This document shows, piece by piece, positions 26,966 through 36,330 of a stretch of DNA of 64,000 bases. The translations under genes were made by a program, and so were the position numbers. Each line of letters begins with the position of its first letter. Position 1 is the first letter of the stretch. The notes under the pieces were generated by a model that saw nothing but the letters and a program-made list of their open reading frames with translations, was not told where the DNA came from and did not search any database. This stretch comes from Sporisorium sorghi (taxonomy: Eukaryota > Basidiomycota > Ustilaginomycetes > Ustilaginales > Ustilaginaceae). The stretch spans positions 62,001-126,000 of the forward strand of contig JALCCG010000021.1 of the NCBI GenBank assembly GCA_023212695.1. The letters run 5' to 3'.

Positions 26966-27180
26966 AAAAATTCACCTTCTCTTTCTTCTCTGAAAATTTG
27001 TATGCCAAATTGTTCAATACGCGACATTGCGGCATCTGCATGCACTAATGTTTCGGACAGGTAAAAGCCTCCCGGGGCAGGCGTTGAGCCGTCCCAGCCC
27101 AGAATGCGCTCAATGGAGAGCAGAATGCTAAGCGCACTGCCGATTACACCATAACCGCCAGCAATGTAAATAAGTGTCAT
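26962..27180 (-). pseudogene. Internally deleted NAD(P)-binding oxidoreductase remnant (72 codons)
   Basis: An ORF with a good ribosome site (GGAGGTGG, seven bases before ATG) and an ATGA overlap with the reductase gene. Its first 15 residues are a Rossmann dinucleotide-binding start (IYIAGGYGVIGS). From residue 16 it reads like the C-terminal end of a saccharopine-dehydrogenase-like enzyme (STPAPGGFYLSETLVHADAA). The whole middle of such a protein, about 250-300 residues, is missing without loss of frame. It may still be translated for coupling. The family assignment is by eye and moderate. Confidence 0.5.
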
Positions 27181-27357
27181 CGCGATTCCACCTCCAATAA
27201 TTTGCTGCAGCACTGGCTTAAGGAGATTATGTATCATATAATGACAGGAAGGAAGTACGCACTTAATAGTTCTATAGGTACCCAAAAGTATCATTAATAC
27301 CTGGAAGTGCCTACAGGAAGTCGATATAACTCTACGCTTGAGGGGAGGGGTATACGG

Positions 27358-27708
27358 GTGAACGGGGAGCGGAAATACAATATTCCGTCTGAAGCGACGA
27401 TGGATGTGATCGGTGGCAAGTGGAAGGTCATTGTACTGTGCCACTTAAGTTATGGTCCCAAGCGAACGAGCGAAATTAAAAAGCAGATGCCGGACATTAC
27501 GCAGAAGATGTTGACCCAGACTCTTCGGGAACTGGAGGAGGATGGGATCATTACTCGAACGGTCTTTAATCAAGTGCCGCCGAAGGTAGTATACGAGCTG
27601 AGTGAATTGGGAGACTCGCTGCAGCCGATCCTGGATCAAATCTGCGACTGGGGCGAGAAGTATTTGATTGAAAAAACGAAGGTAAGCACCCTTGAGGGCA
27701 ATATATAA
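27358..27708 (+). CDS. HxlR family transcriptional regulator
   Basis: A 116-residue winged-helix regulator. The HxlR pattern is clear: DVIGGKWKVIVLCHLSYGPK, RTSEIKKQMPDITQKMLTQT, RELEEDGIITR and the wing PPKVVYELSELG. Two cysteines (in VLCHL and QICDW) could be redox sensors as in YodB or HypR, but their positions differ from those proteins. GTG 27358 is chosen because AGGGGAGGGG lies seven bases upstream; the longer reading from 27307 has no site. It diverges from the quinone reductase. Upstream, AAGTACGCACTT and GGTA/TACC inverted motifs are possible operators. Confidence 0.88.
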   Translation: MNGERKYNIPSEATMDVIGGKWKVIVLCHLSYGPKRTSEIKKQMPDITQKMLTQTLRELEEDGIITRTVFNQVPPKVVYELSELGDSLQPILDQICDWGEKYLIEKTKVSTLEGNI

Positions 27709-27715
27709 GAGCAAG

Positions 27716-27750
27716 CTGCGGACCGAACTATGGCGTTCCGCAGTTTTTTT
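27716..27750 (+). terminator. Terminator after HxlR gene
   Basis: CTGCGGACCG pairs with CGTTCCGCAG, followed by seven T and a T-rich tail. Confidence 0.88.
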
Positions 27751-28080
27751 ATTTTTTTGCTGTAACCACTTTATTTTCCATTATTTCTAAAGTAATAGAG
27801 GGAATACCCAGAGAGTTGTTGAATATCTAGTTCTTTAGACTCAATTCATATTTTGCTGCTTTTGAACGATACCGAGCTTGTCGAGAAATTGAATAGTTCA
27901 CTTGGTTATCATGGAATAGGATGCGGGGGCAGGGAGGCTGTAATAAATAATCAGAGTTTGGCATTTTCCCGGTACGAACAGGTTTGAGATACGGAATGAA
28001 ACAGGAACGTTGTCCGACAGGAAACGTATGATCATCATAGGACTTAAGAATTAGTCGAAAAAGGAGTGTGCACAGCTCAG
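27751..28080. other. Gene-free stretch before the MHYT gene
   Basis: About 330 bases. A minus-strand frame at 27827-28120 lacks a ribosome site and recognisable sequence. No convincing promoter, repeat or RNA structure was seen. Confidence 0.4.
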
Positions 28081-30102
28081 ATGGACGGCAGCTATAATTT
28101 TTATATTGTTGGGCTTTCAATCGTGATTGCTATACTTGCTTCATATTCCGCTTTAAATATTACGTCCAAGATTTCAGATGCGAGCGGCAAATCCAGGTTC
28201 TTTTGGCTTTTTGGCGGCGCAATGGTGATGGGGAGCGGAATTTGGTCGATGCATTTTGTTGGCATGCTGGCCCTGCATATGAATATGAACGTGAAGTATG
28301 ATGTTGCTCTGACGATCATGTCAATGCTGGCGAGTGTGGTCTCCTCCTTCATCGCTTTTTACATTACCATGCCCAGAGACATCAACTGGTTCAAAATCGC
28401 CATCGGTGGTTTGATTATGGGCAGCGGAATCGTGACCATGCATTACATGGGGATGGAAGCCATGATTATGCACGCGGAAATAAGCTATGACCCGGTCATT
28501 TGGGTATTGTCTGCCATCATTGCACTGGCTGCATCTTATGCAGCGTTAATATTGTTTCTCCGCTTTCGCAATCATTCCAAGTCCAGCTTCCTGAAGTGGG
28601 GCTCCGCGGTCATTATGGGATTTGCCGTATGCGGGATGCACTATACAGGAATGATGGCTGCACGGTTTGAGCCTCATTCCGGCATGATCACTCAGCATGA
28701 GCCGCAGTCTGTGGATCTCTTTCTGTTGTACTGTGTGACCATTACGATTTTTGCGATTCTGTTGATTTCGTGGGGGGCCATGTTCTTTGACCGGCATGTG
28801 CTGGAAAAGCTGGCCTATCAGGATACGATTACGGGTTTGCCTAACCGCAATGAAATGAACCGCTTCTTCGAAAGTAATTCCGAAACGGAGAAGATCAGTG
28901 TTTTATTTCTGGATCTGGATCAATTTAAAGCCATCAACGATACACTCGGTCATCATGTTGGGGATATGCTCGTTCAGGAGGTGGGGAATCGACTGCGTCA
29001 ATTCATTCAAGGCTACCAGCAGGTATTCCGAATCGGCGGAGACGAATTTCTCATCATTTTGAAGCAAAGTGATCCGATGTATGCCCAGCGGCTGGCTGAA
29101 GATATTCTGCAAAAAATTAAAAACGTATACTTTATCGATGGCAATGAATTGTACGTTACGGGAAGCATCGGAATCAGCATCGGTTCTGTTCATAGCTCGG
29201 ACAGGTCCACGCTGCTGAAGAATGCGGATACGGCGATGTATAAGGCGAAGGGACTCGGCAAGAATCAGCAATGCCTCTACACCGAGGAGATGGGCGTTCA
29301 AGAGGTCCGCAAAATGGAATTGGAGAAGGATTTGCAGAGAGCGCTTGAGCTTAAGGAATTTTTCATCGTCTATCAGCCGAAATGGAATGTGAAAAGCAAC
29401 CGGTTGGTCGGGTTTGAAGCGTTGATTCGCTGGAATCATCCCCGCTTGGGTATAATATCGCCGCTTGAATTTATTCCGATTGCCGAAGAGACGGGGCTCA
29501 TTATACCGATGACCCGATGGACGCTTGAGGAGGCTTGCAAGCAGTGCAGGGCATGGAAGGATAGAGGAATCGTTCAGCCCGTCTCGGTGAACTTGTCCAT
29601 TCGGCTGTTTCACGGCGATAATCTGCTGGAGCTTGTTCGGAATGTGCTGGACAAGGCGGAGCTGGACCCGCATCTGTTAGAGCTTGAGATTACAGAGTCC
29701 ATGGTGCTGCACGATGTGAACGACATTATTCGACAGCTTGAGAACATCAGAGCTTTAGGGGTTAAAGTGTCCATGGATGATTTCGGAACCGGTTATTCCT
29801 CGATCGGGCTGCTCGACCGGATTCCGATCGATGCACTGAAGCTGGACCGCCTCTTCACCAACGATTTAGATACGCCCAGTAAACGGGCGATTATCAACGC
29901 CATCGTTCTCATGGCAGAGAATTTAAATCTGGATGTGATTGCCGAGGGTGTGGAGAATAAAGAGCACATCGACTTTCTGACCGGACTCGGCTGTCATGTC
30001 ATGCAGGGGTATTATTACGGCAAACCGATGGATATTGATGAGATTGATGTCTGGATGTACGAGCAAGATCACAAGGCCGAAACGATCGAGGTTATGGGAT
30101 AG
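28081..30102 (+). CDS. MHYT-GGDEF-EAL c-di-GMP signalling protein
   Basis: A 673-residue membrane protein. Seven hydrophobic segments hold three MHYT-type units (SMHFVGMLALHM, TMHYMGMEAM, GMHYTGMMAA), a domain proposed to bind copper and sense gases or redox state. A GGDEF domain follows (about 245-405) with an intact RIGGDEF active site. Then comes an EAL domain (about 425-660) with FEALIRWNHP and DDFGTGYSS, also apparently complete. So it could both make and break c-di-GMP. It resembles Bacillus YkoW but has no PAS domain between MHYT and GGDEF. ATG 28081 is preferred; AAGGAGTG lies 12 bases before it, rather far, and a GTG at 28066 is too close. Confidence 0.92.
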   Translation: MDGSYNFYIVGLSIVIAILASYSALNITSKISDASGKSRFFWLFGGAMVMGSGIWSMHFVGMLALHMNMNVKYDVALTIMSMLASVVSSFIAFYITMPRDINWFKIAIGGLIMGSGIVTMHYMGMEAMIMHAEISYDPVIWVLSAIIALAASYAALILFLRFRNHSKSSFLKWGSAVIMGFAVCGMHYTGMMAARFEPHSGMITQHEPQSVDLFLLYCVTITIFAILLISWGAMFFDRHVLEKLAYQDTITGLPNRNEMNRFFESNSETEKISVLFLDLDQFKAINDTLGHHVGDMLVQEVGNRLRQFIQGYQQVFRIGGDEFLIILKQSDPMYAQRLAEDILQKIKNVYFIDGNELYVTGSIGISIGSVHSSDRSTLLKNADTAMYKAKGLGKNQQCLYTEEMGVQEVRKMELEKDLQRALELKEFFIVYQPKWNVKSNRLVGFEALIRWNHPRLGIISPLEFIPIAEETGLIIPMTRWTLEEACKQCRAWKDRGIVQPVSVNLSIRLFHGDNLLELVRNVLDKAELDPHLLELEITESMVLHDVNDIIRQLENIRALGVKVSMDDFGTGYSSIGLLDRIPIDALKLDRLFTNDLDTPSKRAIINAIVLMAENLNLDVIAEGVENKEHIDFLTGLGCHVMQGYYYGKPMDIDEIDVWMYEQDHKAETIEVMG

Positions 30103-30148
30103 AGGAAGGTCTTAGATTAACGATAGATCAATAGAAACATATCGGAAA

Positions 30149-30176
30149 ATAACGGGCACCGTGAGGTGTCCGTTAT
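30149..30176. terminator. Bidirectional stem-loop between convergent genes
   Basis: ATAACGGGCACC pairs with GGTGTCCGTTAT over a GTGA loop. It separates the c-di-GMP gene from splB; T-runs are weak. Confidence 0.6.
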
Positions 30177-30228
30177 CATGTTGAGCGGAGAATAAAGTTT
30201 CGGATCAGGGCTGGGTGCGTGTACCCGA

Positions 30229-31254
30229 TTACACGAAATACGCAATTTCCGCTTTTGGAAAATATTCCTTGATTCCCTTTTCGAACAGCTGCTGGAATTC
30301 TTCAACGGTCTCTGCTTTATAGACATATTTAAATTTTCCGTATCTTCCCCATTTAAGCTGCCGGTCTTCTTCTTCCATGTCCAGCTTGGTTTTCGGATAA
30401 CGCTTCAAAATGGTGTTTTTGGCTGTTTTGGTAAACCGATGTTGAATGAGTTCAAATGTTAGATCCTTTACCTCTACGTGGCTTAACCGCTCGTGAAGCT
30501 TCTCTAGCAGATGCCAATAGCCCTCTTGCCATCCGTCATACTTGACAATCGGAGCGATGATGAAACCCAGCGGATATCCGGCTTCCGCAATTTTGCCCGC
30601 TGCTTCGATCCGTTCTTCAAAGGAAGAGGTTCCGGGCTCGAAATACCGAATGACATAATCGGAATTGATGGAGAATCGGACCCGGGTATGTCCGCCGTGC
30701 TCGACGTTCAGCAAGGAATCAATGTTGGCGAATTTGGTCACGAATCGGAGCCGTCCATGTTCTTGCTTAGCCATGAATTCAATGTAATATGCCAGTGCTC
30801 CGGTCAGATGCTCCAGGGAGACGGGATCGCCGGTACAAGCCGCCTCGAACCGGGTAATTTCCGGTGAACGTTCTGTGATATACTGCTTCGCCCGATCCAG
30901 AATTTCATCCAGATTGACGTAAATCCGAACATAAGGCTTCGAGCTCATGGTGGTTTGGAGGTAGCAGTAATGACAATGTCCTGCACATCCCGTGGTAAGC
31001 GGGATGGCATACTCTGCAGATGGCTTGGACGTATCAAATTCCAGAGTTTTTCGAATCCCGACAACGAGGGTGCGCTTAGCGTTGCGGTATTTTTCAGTTT
31101 CGGTCTCCCCCGGAATGCCGGTTACCCGATTATGGGAAGTGGTCATTTTGATGGGAGTGCCTAACTCTTCAAACCATGCATGAAGCTTTTTGCCAAGCGG
31201 ATACTCCAAAGCGGCCGGCTCGAAAAAGACCAGTTCCGGGTCAAAACGCTCCAA
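30229..31254 (-). CDS. splB: Spore photoproduct lyase
   Basis: A radical-SAM DNA repair enzyme that reverses the UV spore photoproduct during germination. The 341-residue length matches the Bacillus enzyme (about 342). The iron-sulfur motif is TGCAGHCHYCYLQ (Cys-x3-Cys-x2-Cys), and the conserved hydrogen-donor cysteine stands in EAACTGDPVSLEH. The start is TTG 31254 with GGGAGGA six bases upstream; a longer frame up to 31350 exists but has no site and would add about 32 foreign residues. No splA-like regulator lies before it. Its presence supports a spore-forming host. Confidence 0.94.
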   Translation of the reverse strand: MERFDPELVFFEPAALEYPLGKKLHAWFEELGTPIKMTTSHNRVTGIPGETETEKYRNAKRTLVVGIRKTLEFDTSKPSAEYAIPLTTGCAGHCHYCYLQTTMSSKPYVRIYVNLDEILDRAKQYITERSPEITRFEAACTGDPVSLEHLTGALAYYIEFMAKQEHGRLRFVTKFANIDSLLNVEHGGHTRVRFSINSDYVIRYFEPGTSSFEERIEAAGKIAEAGYPLGFIIAPIVKYDGWQEGYWHLLEKLHERLSHVEVKDLTFELIQHRFTKTAKNTILKRYPKTKLDMEEEDRQLKWGRYGKFKYVYKAETVEEFQQLFEKGIKEYFPKAEIAYFV

Positions 31255-31405
31255 TTGAATTCCTCCCATACTAGTAATAAATCCAGGTATAGGATTTGCA
31301 ATGGAAGATGCGATCATGCATCCACAGAGCCTCGAAAAGGCTGAAATCATTTACACTTTTTGTATGATATTGAACCGTTTTTTTCTTCCTAATTTATCCG
31401 TTTTG

Positions 31406-31433
31406 TTGCTATTTTACTGGTAACGGATACAAT
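31406..31433 (+). promoter_or_regulatory. Probable promoter of the LacI-family gene
   Basis: TTGCTA (31406-31411), 16 bases, TACAAT (31428-31433); the gene starts at 31470. Confidence 0.5.
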
Positions 31434-31469
31434 AGTATGTGAATCTAACGAATGGTAGTGGTGATATAA

Positions 31470-32480
31470 ATGGTGTCAATCAAAGATGTGGCCAAGCTGG
31501 CAAATGTATCGATTTCAGCCGTTTCCAAGACTCTGAACGGCTATTCCGATGTAAGCGAAACCACCAAAGAAAAGGTTATGAAGGCTGCGCAGGAGCTGAA
31601 CTATTTCCCGAATCGCCTTGCCAAAAACCTTAAGCACAAGGTCACCAAGACCATTGCGCTGATCATATCGAACTTTGAACAGGCAAACGGCAAGGATGGC
31701 GTAATGTTCCAAATCATGACCGGCGTCTATGCCGCAGCACAGCATTATCAATATGAAGTGGTGATCTATACGCGTAGTTTGTCTGAACAGCAGGATAAAT
31801 CGTACTGGCAGTTCTGTAAGGAAAACAAAATTGCCGGCGTTGTGATTTCCGGATTACGTACAACGGATCCATATTTTGACGAGCTGGTGAACAGTGAGTT
31901 TCCATGCATGGTAGTGGATGCAGACATTGTCGGTCCCCATACCGGATCTGTCATTACGGACAACGTAGGCGCCGCCAGAAAAGCCGTGGAGTATTTAATT
32001 GATAAAGGGCACCGTGAGATCGGTATGATCAATGGGCACAATTTTGCAGCGGTTAGCGTACAGCGTCTTCAGGGATACCGGGAAGCACTTGAAGAGGCGG
32101 GACTCGTATATGATCCGAAGCGGGTAATCGAAGCGGATTTCAGCGAGCAAGTAGCGTATGAGGCTACCGAGCCGTACTTGGAGAGGCATCCGAATCTGAC
32201 CGCAGTTTTTATATCCAGTGATCTGATGGCCATCGGATTTATGACGCGCTGCCGCGAGCTGAACATTAGAATCCCGGAGGATATCTCCATCATGGGCTTT
32301 GACGATATCGTACTCTCCAGTTATACGACTCCCAGGTTGTCAACGGTCAGGCAGGACTTCACAAGAATCGGCTATTCGGCATTTGAGGAAGTCATCAAGA
32401 TGCTGGAGAATCAAACGCCAGGATATCATAAAATTCTTTCTTTCGAAATTGTTGACAGAGAGACAATAATGGTGCAATAA
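31470..32480 (+). CDS. LacI family transcriptional regulator of the GH65 operon
   Basis: A 336-residue repressor. The N-terminal LacI helix-turn-helix and hinge are complete (VSIKDVAKLANVSISAVSKT then LNYFPNRLAKNLKHKVTKTI). A periplasmic-binding-like sugar domain follows, ending FDDIVLSSYTTPRLSTVRQD, the common C-terminal motif. The gene lies directly before the carbohydrate operon, and the 146-base gap between them carries three copies of a LacI-type palindrome, so it probably represses that operon and responds to the imported oligosaccharide or a product of it. Confidence 0.92.
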   Translation: MVSIKDVAKLANVSISAVSKTLNGYSDVSETTKEKVMKAAQELNYFPNRLAKNLKHKVTKTIALIISNFEQANGKDGVMFQIMTGVYAAAQHYQYEVVIYTRSLSEQQDKSYWQFCKENKIAGVVISGLRTTDPYFDELVNSEFPCMVVDADIVGPHTGSVITDNVGAARKAVEYLIDKGHREIGMINGHNFAAVSVQRLQGYREALEEAGLVYDPKRVIEADFSEQVAYEATEPYLERHPNLTAVFISSDLMAIGFMTRCRELNIRIPEDISIMGFDDIVLSSYTTPRLSTVRQDFTRIGYSAFEEVIKMLENQTPGYHKILSFEIVDRETIMVQ

Positions 32481-32486
32481 TGTTAT

Positions 32487-32577
32487 CGAAAACGTTTTCG
32501 CGTGAAGAAAGCTTTTATTTTAGGCTCATTTCGAAATCGTTTTCGGTCTTTTTTTTAAAATATCGAAAACGATTTAG
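32487..32577 (+). promoter_or_regulatory. Three LacI-type operators before the GH65 gene
   Basis: CGAAAACGTTTTCG at 32487-32500 is a perfect palindrome. CGAAATCGTTTTCG (32532-32545) and CGAAAACGATTTAG (32564-32577) are close variants. Spacings of 45 and 32 bases (about four and three helical turns) would let repressor dimers lie on one face. The actual -35/-10 is not clear in this AT-rich stretch. Confidence 0.75.
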
Positions 32578-32626
32578 GTATCGCTTACAAAAAATAGAGA
32601 AAAAACAGTTGGAGAGGATGACAACC

Positions 32627-34957
32627 ATGCTGAGCTACAACGAGGTACAGTCTGAAGATTTGAATAAATGGTCATTTGCCGAGGTGCATTTCAATCCGCT
32701 GGCTTTAGGCAAGTGTGAAGCGATTATGTCGCTTGGGAATGGATATATGGGTCTCCGATCAGCTGCGGAAGAGTCGTATATCGGGGAGAAGAGGAACCTG
32801 TTCGTTAACGGCACATTTAATAAATTCGATGAATTCGAGGTGACGGAGCTTCCGAATACGGCGGATATTACGCGACTTGACATCCGGATAGACGGTACAA
32901 GGTTCTCGCTGGAGCGGGGAACGGTGACCCAGTATGAGCGAATGCTGAACATTCGCGATGCAGAGCTCGTGCGAAGTTTTATCTGGGAATACGAGGGCAA
33001 GAAAATCCGATTTGAGTTCAGGCGCTTTGTCTCATTAGCCAAGCTGCACCAGATCGGTTTGAAGGTTAGCATAACTCCTCTGAACGAGGGCATAACACTG
33101 GTAATTAACTCCGGTATCGACGGGCAGGTCAGCAACAGCGGCAGTCAGCATTTCCACGAGGGTGAGAAGCGAATTTACGATAAAACCTTCCTTGAGCTGA
33201 TTCAGACGACAACCGAGTCCAAGGTGGATTTCGTCCATGGTGCGGCGCATCGACTCCGGTTAAATCAACAAGAGATTGATACAGCCCCCAAGATGGATAT
33301 CGATCGTCGTAAAGTGGCCGTATCCTATGCATTTGATGTAGCGGCGGGCGATTGTCTCGAATTCGAGAAGATGGCAACCGTATTCACAAGCCGTGACCGT
33401 GAATTTGCTGAAGGAACCAGCCTTGACGATATTCGGCAGCATGCACTGGCTGAATTGAAAGCGTTCCATTCTGCTGGTTACGATCCGCTTTTTGCAGAAC
33501 ATCAATTAGCCTGGAGCAAGGTTTGGGAGCAATACAACGTATCCATTCAATCTTCGAACTCCTTCGATCAGCTGGCTGTCCGGTTTGCCATATATCATCT
33601 GGTGATCATGACACCGGCACATGACCGGCGAATGGGCATCGGCGCCAAGGGGCTCAGCGGAGAGGGGTACAAGGGTCATTCCTTCTGGGATACGGAAATT
33701 TTCATCCTGCCATTCTACATCTATACCCATCCCGAGGTCGCCCGCTCTTTGCTGGAGTATCGCTATCTTGGTCTAGAAGGCGCCAGAGCAAAAGCGATTG
33801 AGAACGGCTTCACAGGCGCGATGTATCCTTGGGAGGCCGCTTGGCCAAGCGATGGCGAAGTCACGCCGGAGTGGGGACAGGTGGATATCGTAACCGGCAA
33901 GCAGATTAAGATTTGGTCCGGTTTCATTGAACAGCATATTACATCCGATGTTGCTTATGCGGTATGGCACTATTACAAAGCGACAGGCGACCAGGACTTT
34001 ATGGACCGATACGGCTACGAGATGATATTTGATACCGCTAAATTCTGGGCCAGCCGTCTGGAGTGGAACGAAGCCAAGGGTGTATATGAAATCAATGAGG
34101 TAGTGGGCCCGGATGAGTACAAGGAGCATGTGGACAATAACGCATTCACGAATTATATGGCTTCCTTTAATATTCGACTGGCTATGGAATACTATCACAG
34201 TCTCCAGAATTCGAATGCTGACTTGTTCCAATCGCTGAACGGGAAGCTGGAACTGGAGGAAGCTATGAACGAGTGGCAGAGCAAGATTGAGCAAATCTAT
34301 TTGCCACAGCCAAACCAGGATGGGATTATCCCGCAGGATGACACGTACTTACAGAAGAAACTCATCGACTTAACACCATATAAGTTGCAGAGCAAGGTAG
34401 GCAGCATCTTCGACGACTATAACCTGGATCAGGTTGGGGAAATGCAGGTATCCAAGCAGGCTGATATTATGATGCTGTTCTTTCTGCTGGAGGATCAATT
34501 CACGCCAGAAGTGAAGCGAGCGAATTATGACTACTATGAGCCGAAAACGCTTCATGATTCCTCCCTCTCCATGTCAACGCACAGCATTCTGGCGAATGAC
34601 TTTGGTGATCGGGATCTGGCCTATCAGCTGTTTGAACGGGCTTCGCAAATCGATCTGGGGCCGTACATGTATTCTTCTGATGCCGGTGTTCACTCCGCTT
34701 CACTTGGCGGCATATGGGAATGCGTCGTGCTGGGGTTCGCAGGAGTGCGCATGCTTGGCGGAGAGCTGCATATGAATCCGAATCTGCCCAAAGCATGGGA
34801 TGAGCTTTCCTTCCCGCTGTACTGGCAGGGGCAGCGTTTGGAGGTCCATATCAACCGGGAGACCTTGACGCTGACCGCAAATTCGGATCAGGAAGTGCAG
34901 CTGGTCATTCACGGCAACCCCATCAAGTTCTCAACAGAGCTTCAAATCCAATATTGA
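32627..34957 (+). CDS. GH65 family disaccharide phosphorylase
   Basis: Splits an alpha-glucoside (maltose-, kojibiose-, nigerose- or trehalose-like) with phosphate, giving beta-glucose 1-phosphate. The 776-residue protein has the GH65 layout: N-terminal beta-sandwich (about 1-270), helical linker, (alpha/alpha)6 barrel with YKGHSFWDTEIF, GAMYPWEAAWPS, EQHITSDVAYAV and VVGPDEYKEHVDNN, whose Glu (GPDEY) is the general acid, and a C-terminal beta-domain. The exact sugar cannot be read from sequence. ATG 32627 is chosen since GGAGAGG lies nine bases upstream; the longer frame back to 32480 runs through the operators. No beta-phosphoglucomutase gene is nearby. Confidence 0.9.
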   Translation: MLSYNEVQSEDLNKWSFAEVHFNPLALGKCEAIMSLGNGYMGLRSAAEESYIGEKRNLFVNGTFNKFDEFEVTELPNTADITRLDIRIDGTRFSLERGTVTQYERMLNIRDAELVRSFIWEYEGKKIRFEFRRFVSLAKLHQIGLKVSITPLNEGITLVINSGIDGQVSNSGSQHFHEGEKRIYDKTFLELIQTTTESKVDFVHGAAHRLRLNQQEIDTAPKMDIDRRKVAVSYAFDVAAGDCLEFEKMATVFTSRDREFAEGTSLDDIRQHALAELKAFHSAGYDPLFAEHQLAWSKVWEQYNVSIQSSNSFDQLAVRFAIYHLVIMTPAHDRRMGIGAKGLSGEGYKGHSFWDTEIFILPFYIYTHPEVARSLLEYRYLGLEGARAKAIENGFTGAMYPWEAAWPSDGEVTPEWGQVDIVTGKQIKIWSGFIEQHITSDVAYAVWHYYKATGDQDFMDRYGYEMIFDTAKFWASRLEWNEAKGVYEINEVVGPDEYKEHVDNNAFTNYMASFNIRLAMEYYHSLQNSNADLFQSLNGKLELEEAMNEWQSKIEQIYLPQPNQDGIIPQDDTYLQKKLIDLTPYKLQSKVGSIFDDYNLDQVGEMQVSKQADIMMLFFLLEDQFTPEVKRANYDYYEPKTLHDSSLSMSTHSILANDFGDRDLAYQLFERASQIDLGPYMYSSDAGVHSASLGGIWECVVLGFAGVRMLGGELHMNPNLPKAWDELSFPLYWQGQRLEVHINRETLTLTANSDQEVQLVIHGNPIKFSTELQIQY

Positions 34958-34977
34958 ACAATCAGGAGGGTCATTCA

Positions 34978-36273
34978 ATGAAAAAGAATTGGAAATGGTC
35001 AACAATGCTTAGTATGGTCATCATCGCTGCTTTGGCATTATCCGCTTGCGGCGGTAAGAGCGGGGAGTCTGGCAACGGGGCTGCAGGCGAGAAGGTTAAC
35101 CTGACGTTTACCGTATGGGGGGATGTGAACGCCAGCGCGAATGAGCAGAAGCTTGCTGATGAATTCAATAAAGCTCACCCGAATATTCAGGTGAAATTCG
35201 AGCCGATTCCAAGTGAAGGCTATGGCACGAAATTGACAACTTCACTTGCAGCCGGACAAGCACCCGACGTGTTCCTGATCGGCGAAGGCGATTACTTCAA
35301 ATATGTTGAAAAAGGTGTTGTGGAACCGCTCGATGACTACTTGAGCAAGGATAGTGATTTCAGTCTGGATATCTTCCAGAAGGATCTGATCGACAATATG
35401 AACATCAACGGCAAGCAGTACTATCTGCCGAAGGATTTCAATCCGCTGGCGCTCTGGTACAACAAACGCATGTTTGATGAAGCTGGCCTGGAATACCCGT
35501 CCAATGACTGGACATGGGACCAATTGATCGAAACTTCCAAGAAACTGACCAAGAAGGAAGGCAATAAATATACCGAATTCGGCTTCAATGCCGGCAAGTG
35601 GGAATATCCGATTTACACGTACCTCTGGGATCATGGAACAGATATAGCCAATGAAGATGGAACGCAAGCCGAAGGGTTCATGAACGGTGAGAAGACGGTA
35701 GCCGCTATTGAAAAATATGTGGCGCTGTCGCAAGGCGAAGACCGCGTATCGCCTACCCCTCAGGATGCCGAGACGCTTGGCGGTGACTCCTCTATGTTCA
35801 TGACGGATAAATTGGCCATGATGGTGACAGGCCGCTGGGTGAAGACGGATCTGGACAAATCGGACGTGGAATACGGCTCAGCCCTGATTCCGACCGGTGA
35901 GGACGGAACACGCACCAGCATTATCGCTAGTGCAGGTTGGGCGATCAATGCGAACGGCAAACACAAACAGGAAGCTTATGAGCTGTTGAAATGGTTGTCT
36001 GGTACCGAAGCCCAGAAGCTTCGCTCCGAGAACGGCAAGGTTCTTCCAGCAACCGTAACGGAACTGGAAGAAGTGAAAGCTAACGAAGTTGCGGACAAGC
36101 CGGTTATTGAAATGATGGATTATGCGAAGAAGCCAGTCACCTTGCGCTCTACCCATGGCCCGATTTTTGTTGAAGAATTCACCAAAGCCATGGAGAAGAT
36201 TTTGCTGAAGCAGCAGGATGTGAAAGGCGCTTTGGATGAAGCCGCGAAAAACGTGGATAGCAAAATCAAGTAA
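34978..36273 (+). CDS. Sugar ABC transporter substrate-binding lipoprotein
   Basis: A 431-residue extracellular sugar-binding protein of the MalE-like family. The signal peptide ends in a lipobox (ALALSACGG), so the mature protein is a lipoprotein anchored by Cys. Family features include LTFTVWGDVNASANEQKLAD, LAAGQAPDVFLIGEGD and YLPKDFNPLALWYNKRMFDE. ATG 34978 follows an AGGAGGG site; a longer frame to 34954 has none. It is the second gene of the operon, 20 bases behind the phosphorylase. The two permeases follow after a perfect stem-loop. Confidence 0.93.
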   Translation: MKKNWKWSTMLSMVIIAALALSACGGKSGESGNGAAGEKVNLTFTVWGDVNASANEQKLADEFNKAHPNIQVKFEPIPSEGYGTKLTTSLAAGQAPDVFLIGEGDYFKYVEKGVVEPLDDYLSKDSDFSLDIFQKDLIDNMNINGKQYYLPKDFNPLALWYNKRMFDEAGLEYPSNDWTWDQLIETSKKLTKKEGNKYTEFGFNAGKWEYPIYTYLWDHGTDIANEDGTQAEGFMNGEKTVAAIEKYVALSQGEDRVSPTPQDAETLGGDSSMFMTDKLAMMVTGRWVKTDLDKSDVEYGSALIPTGEDGTRTSIIASAGWAINANGKHKQEAYELLKWLSGTEAQKLRSENGKVLPATVTELEEVKANEVADKPVIEMMDYAKKPVTLRSTHGPIFVEEFTKAMEKILLKQQDVKGALDEAAKNVDSKIK

Positions 36274-36279
36274 AAATGA

Positions 36280-36311
36280 CAGGTGAAGCGCATGCTCATG
36301 CGCTTCACCTG
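36280..36311. promoter_or_regulatory. Perfect stem-loop between binding protein and permeases
   Basis: CAGGTGAAGCGCATG pairs with CATGCGCTTCACCTG, 15 base pairs with a CT loop. No T-run follows, and the ribosome site of the permease begins six bases later. Likely role: protect the upstream message or damp read-through so that the binding protein exceeds the permeases (inference). Confidence 0.75.
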
Positions 36312-36330
36312 CTTCATCAAGGAGGCTGTT

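Noticed and set aside
27827..28120. 97-codon minus-strand ORF before the MHYT gene
   Set aside because: No ribosome site, overlaps the start of a clear gene, and composition is unlike protein.
30229..31350. Longer SplB start at 31350
   Set aside because: No ribosome site, and the extension exceeds the usual enzyme length; TTG 31254 with GGGAGGA gives 341 residues.
32480..32626. N-terminal extension of the GH65 protein
   Set aside because: It reads through the three operators, is rich in Phe/Arg/Lys, and a better start with GGAGAGG lies at 32627.
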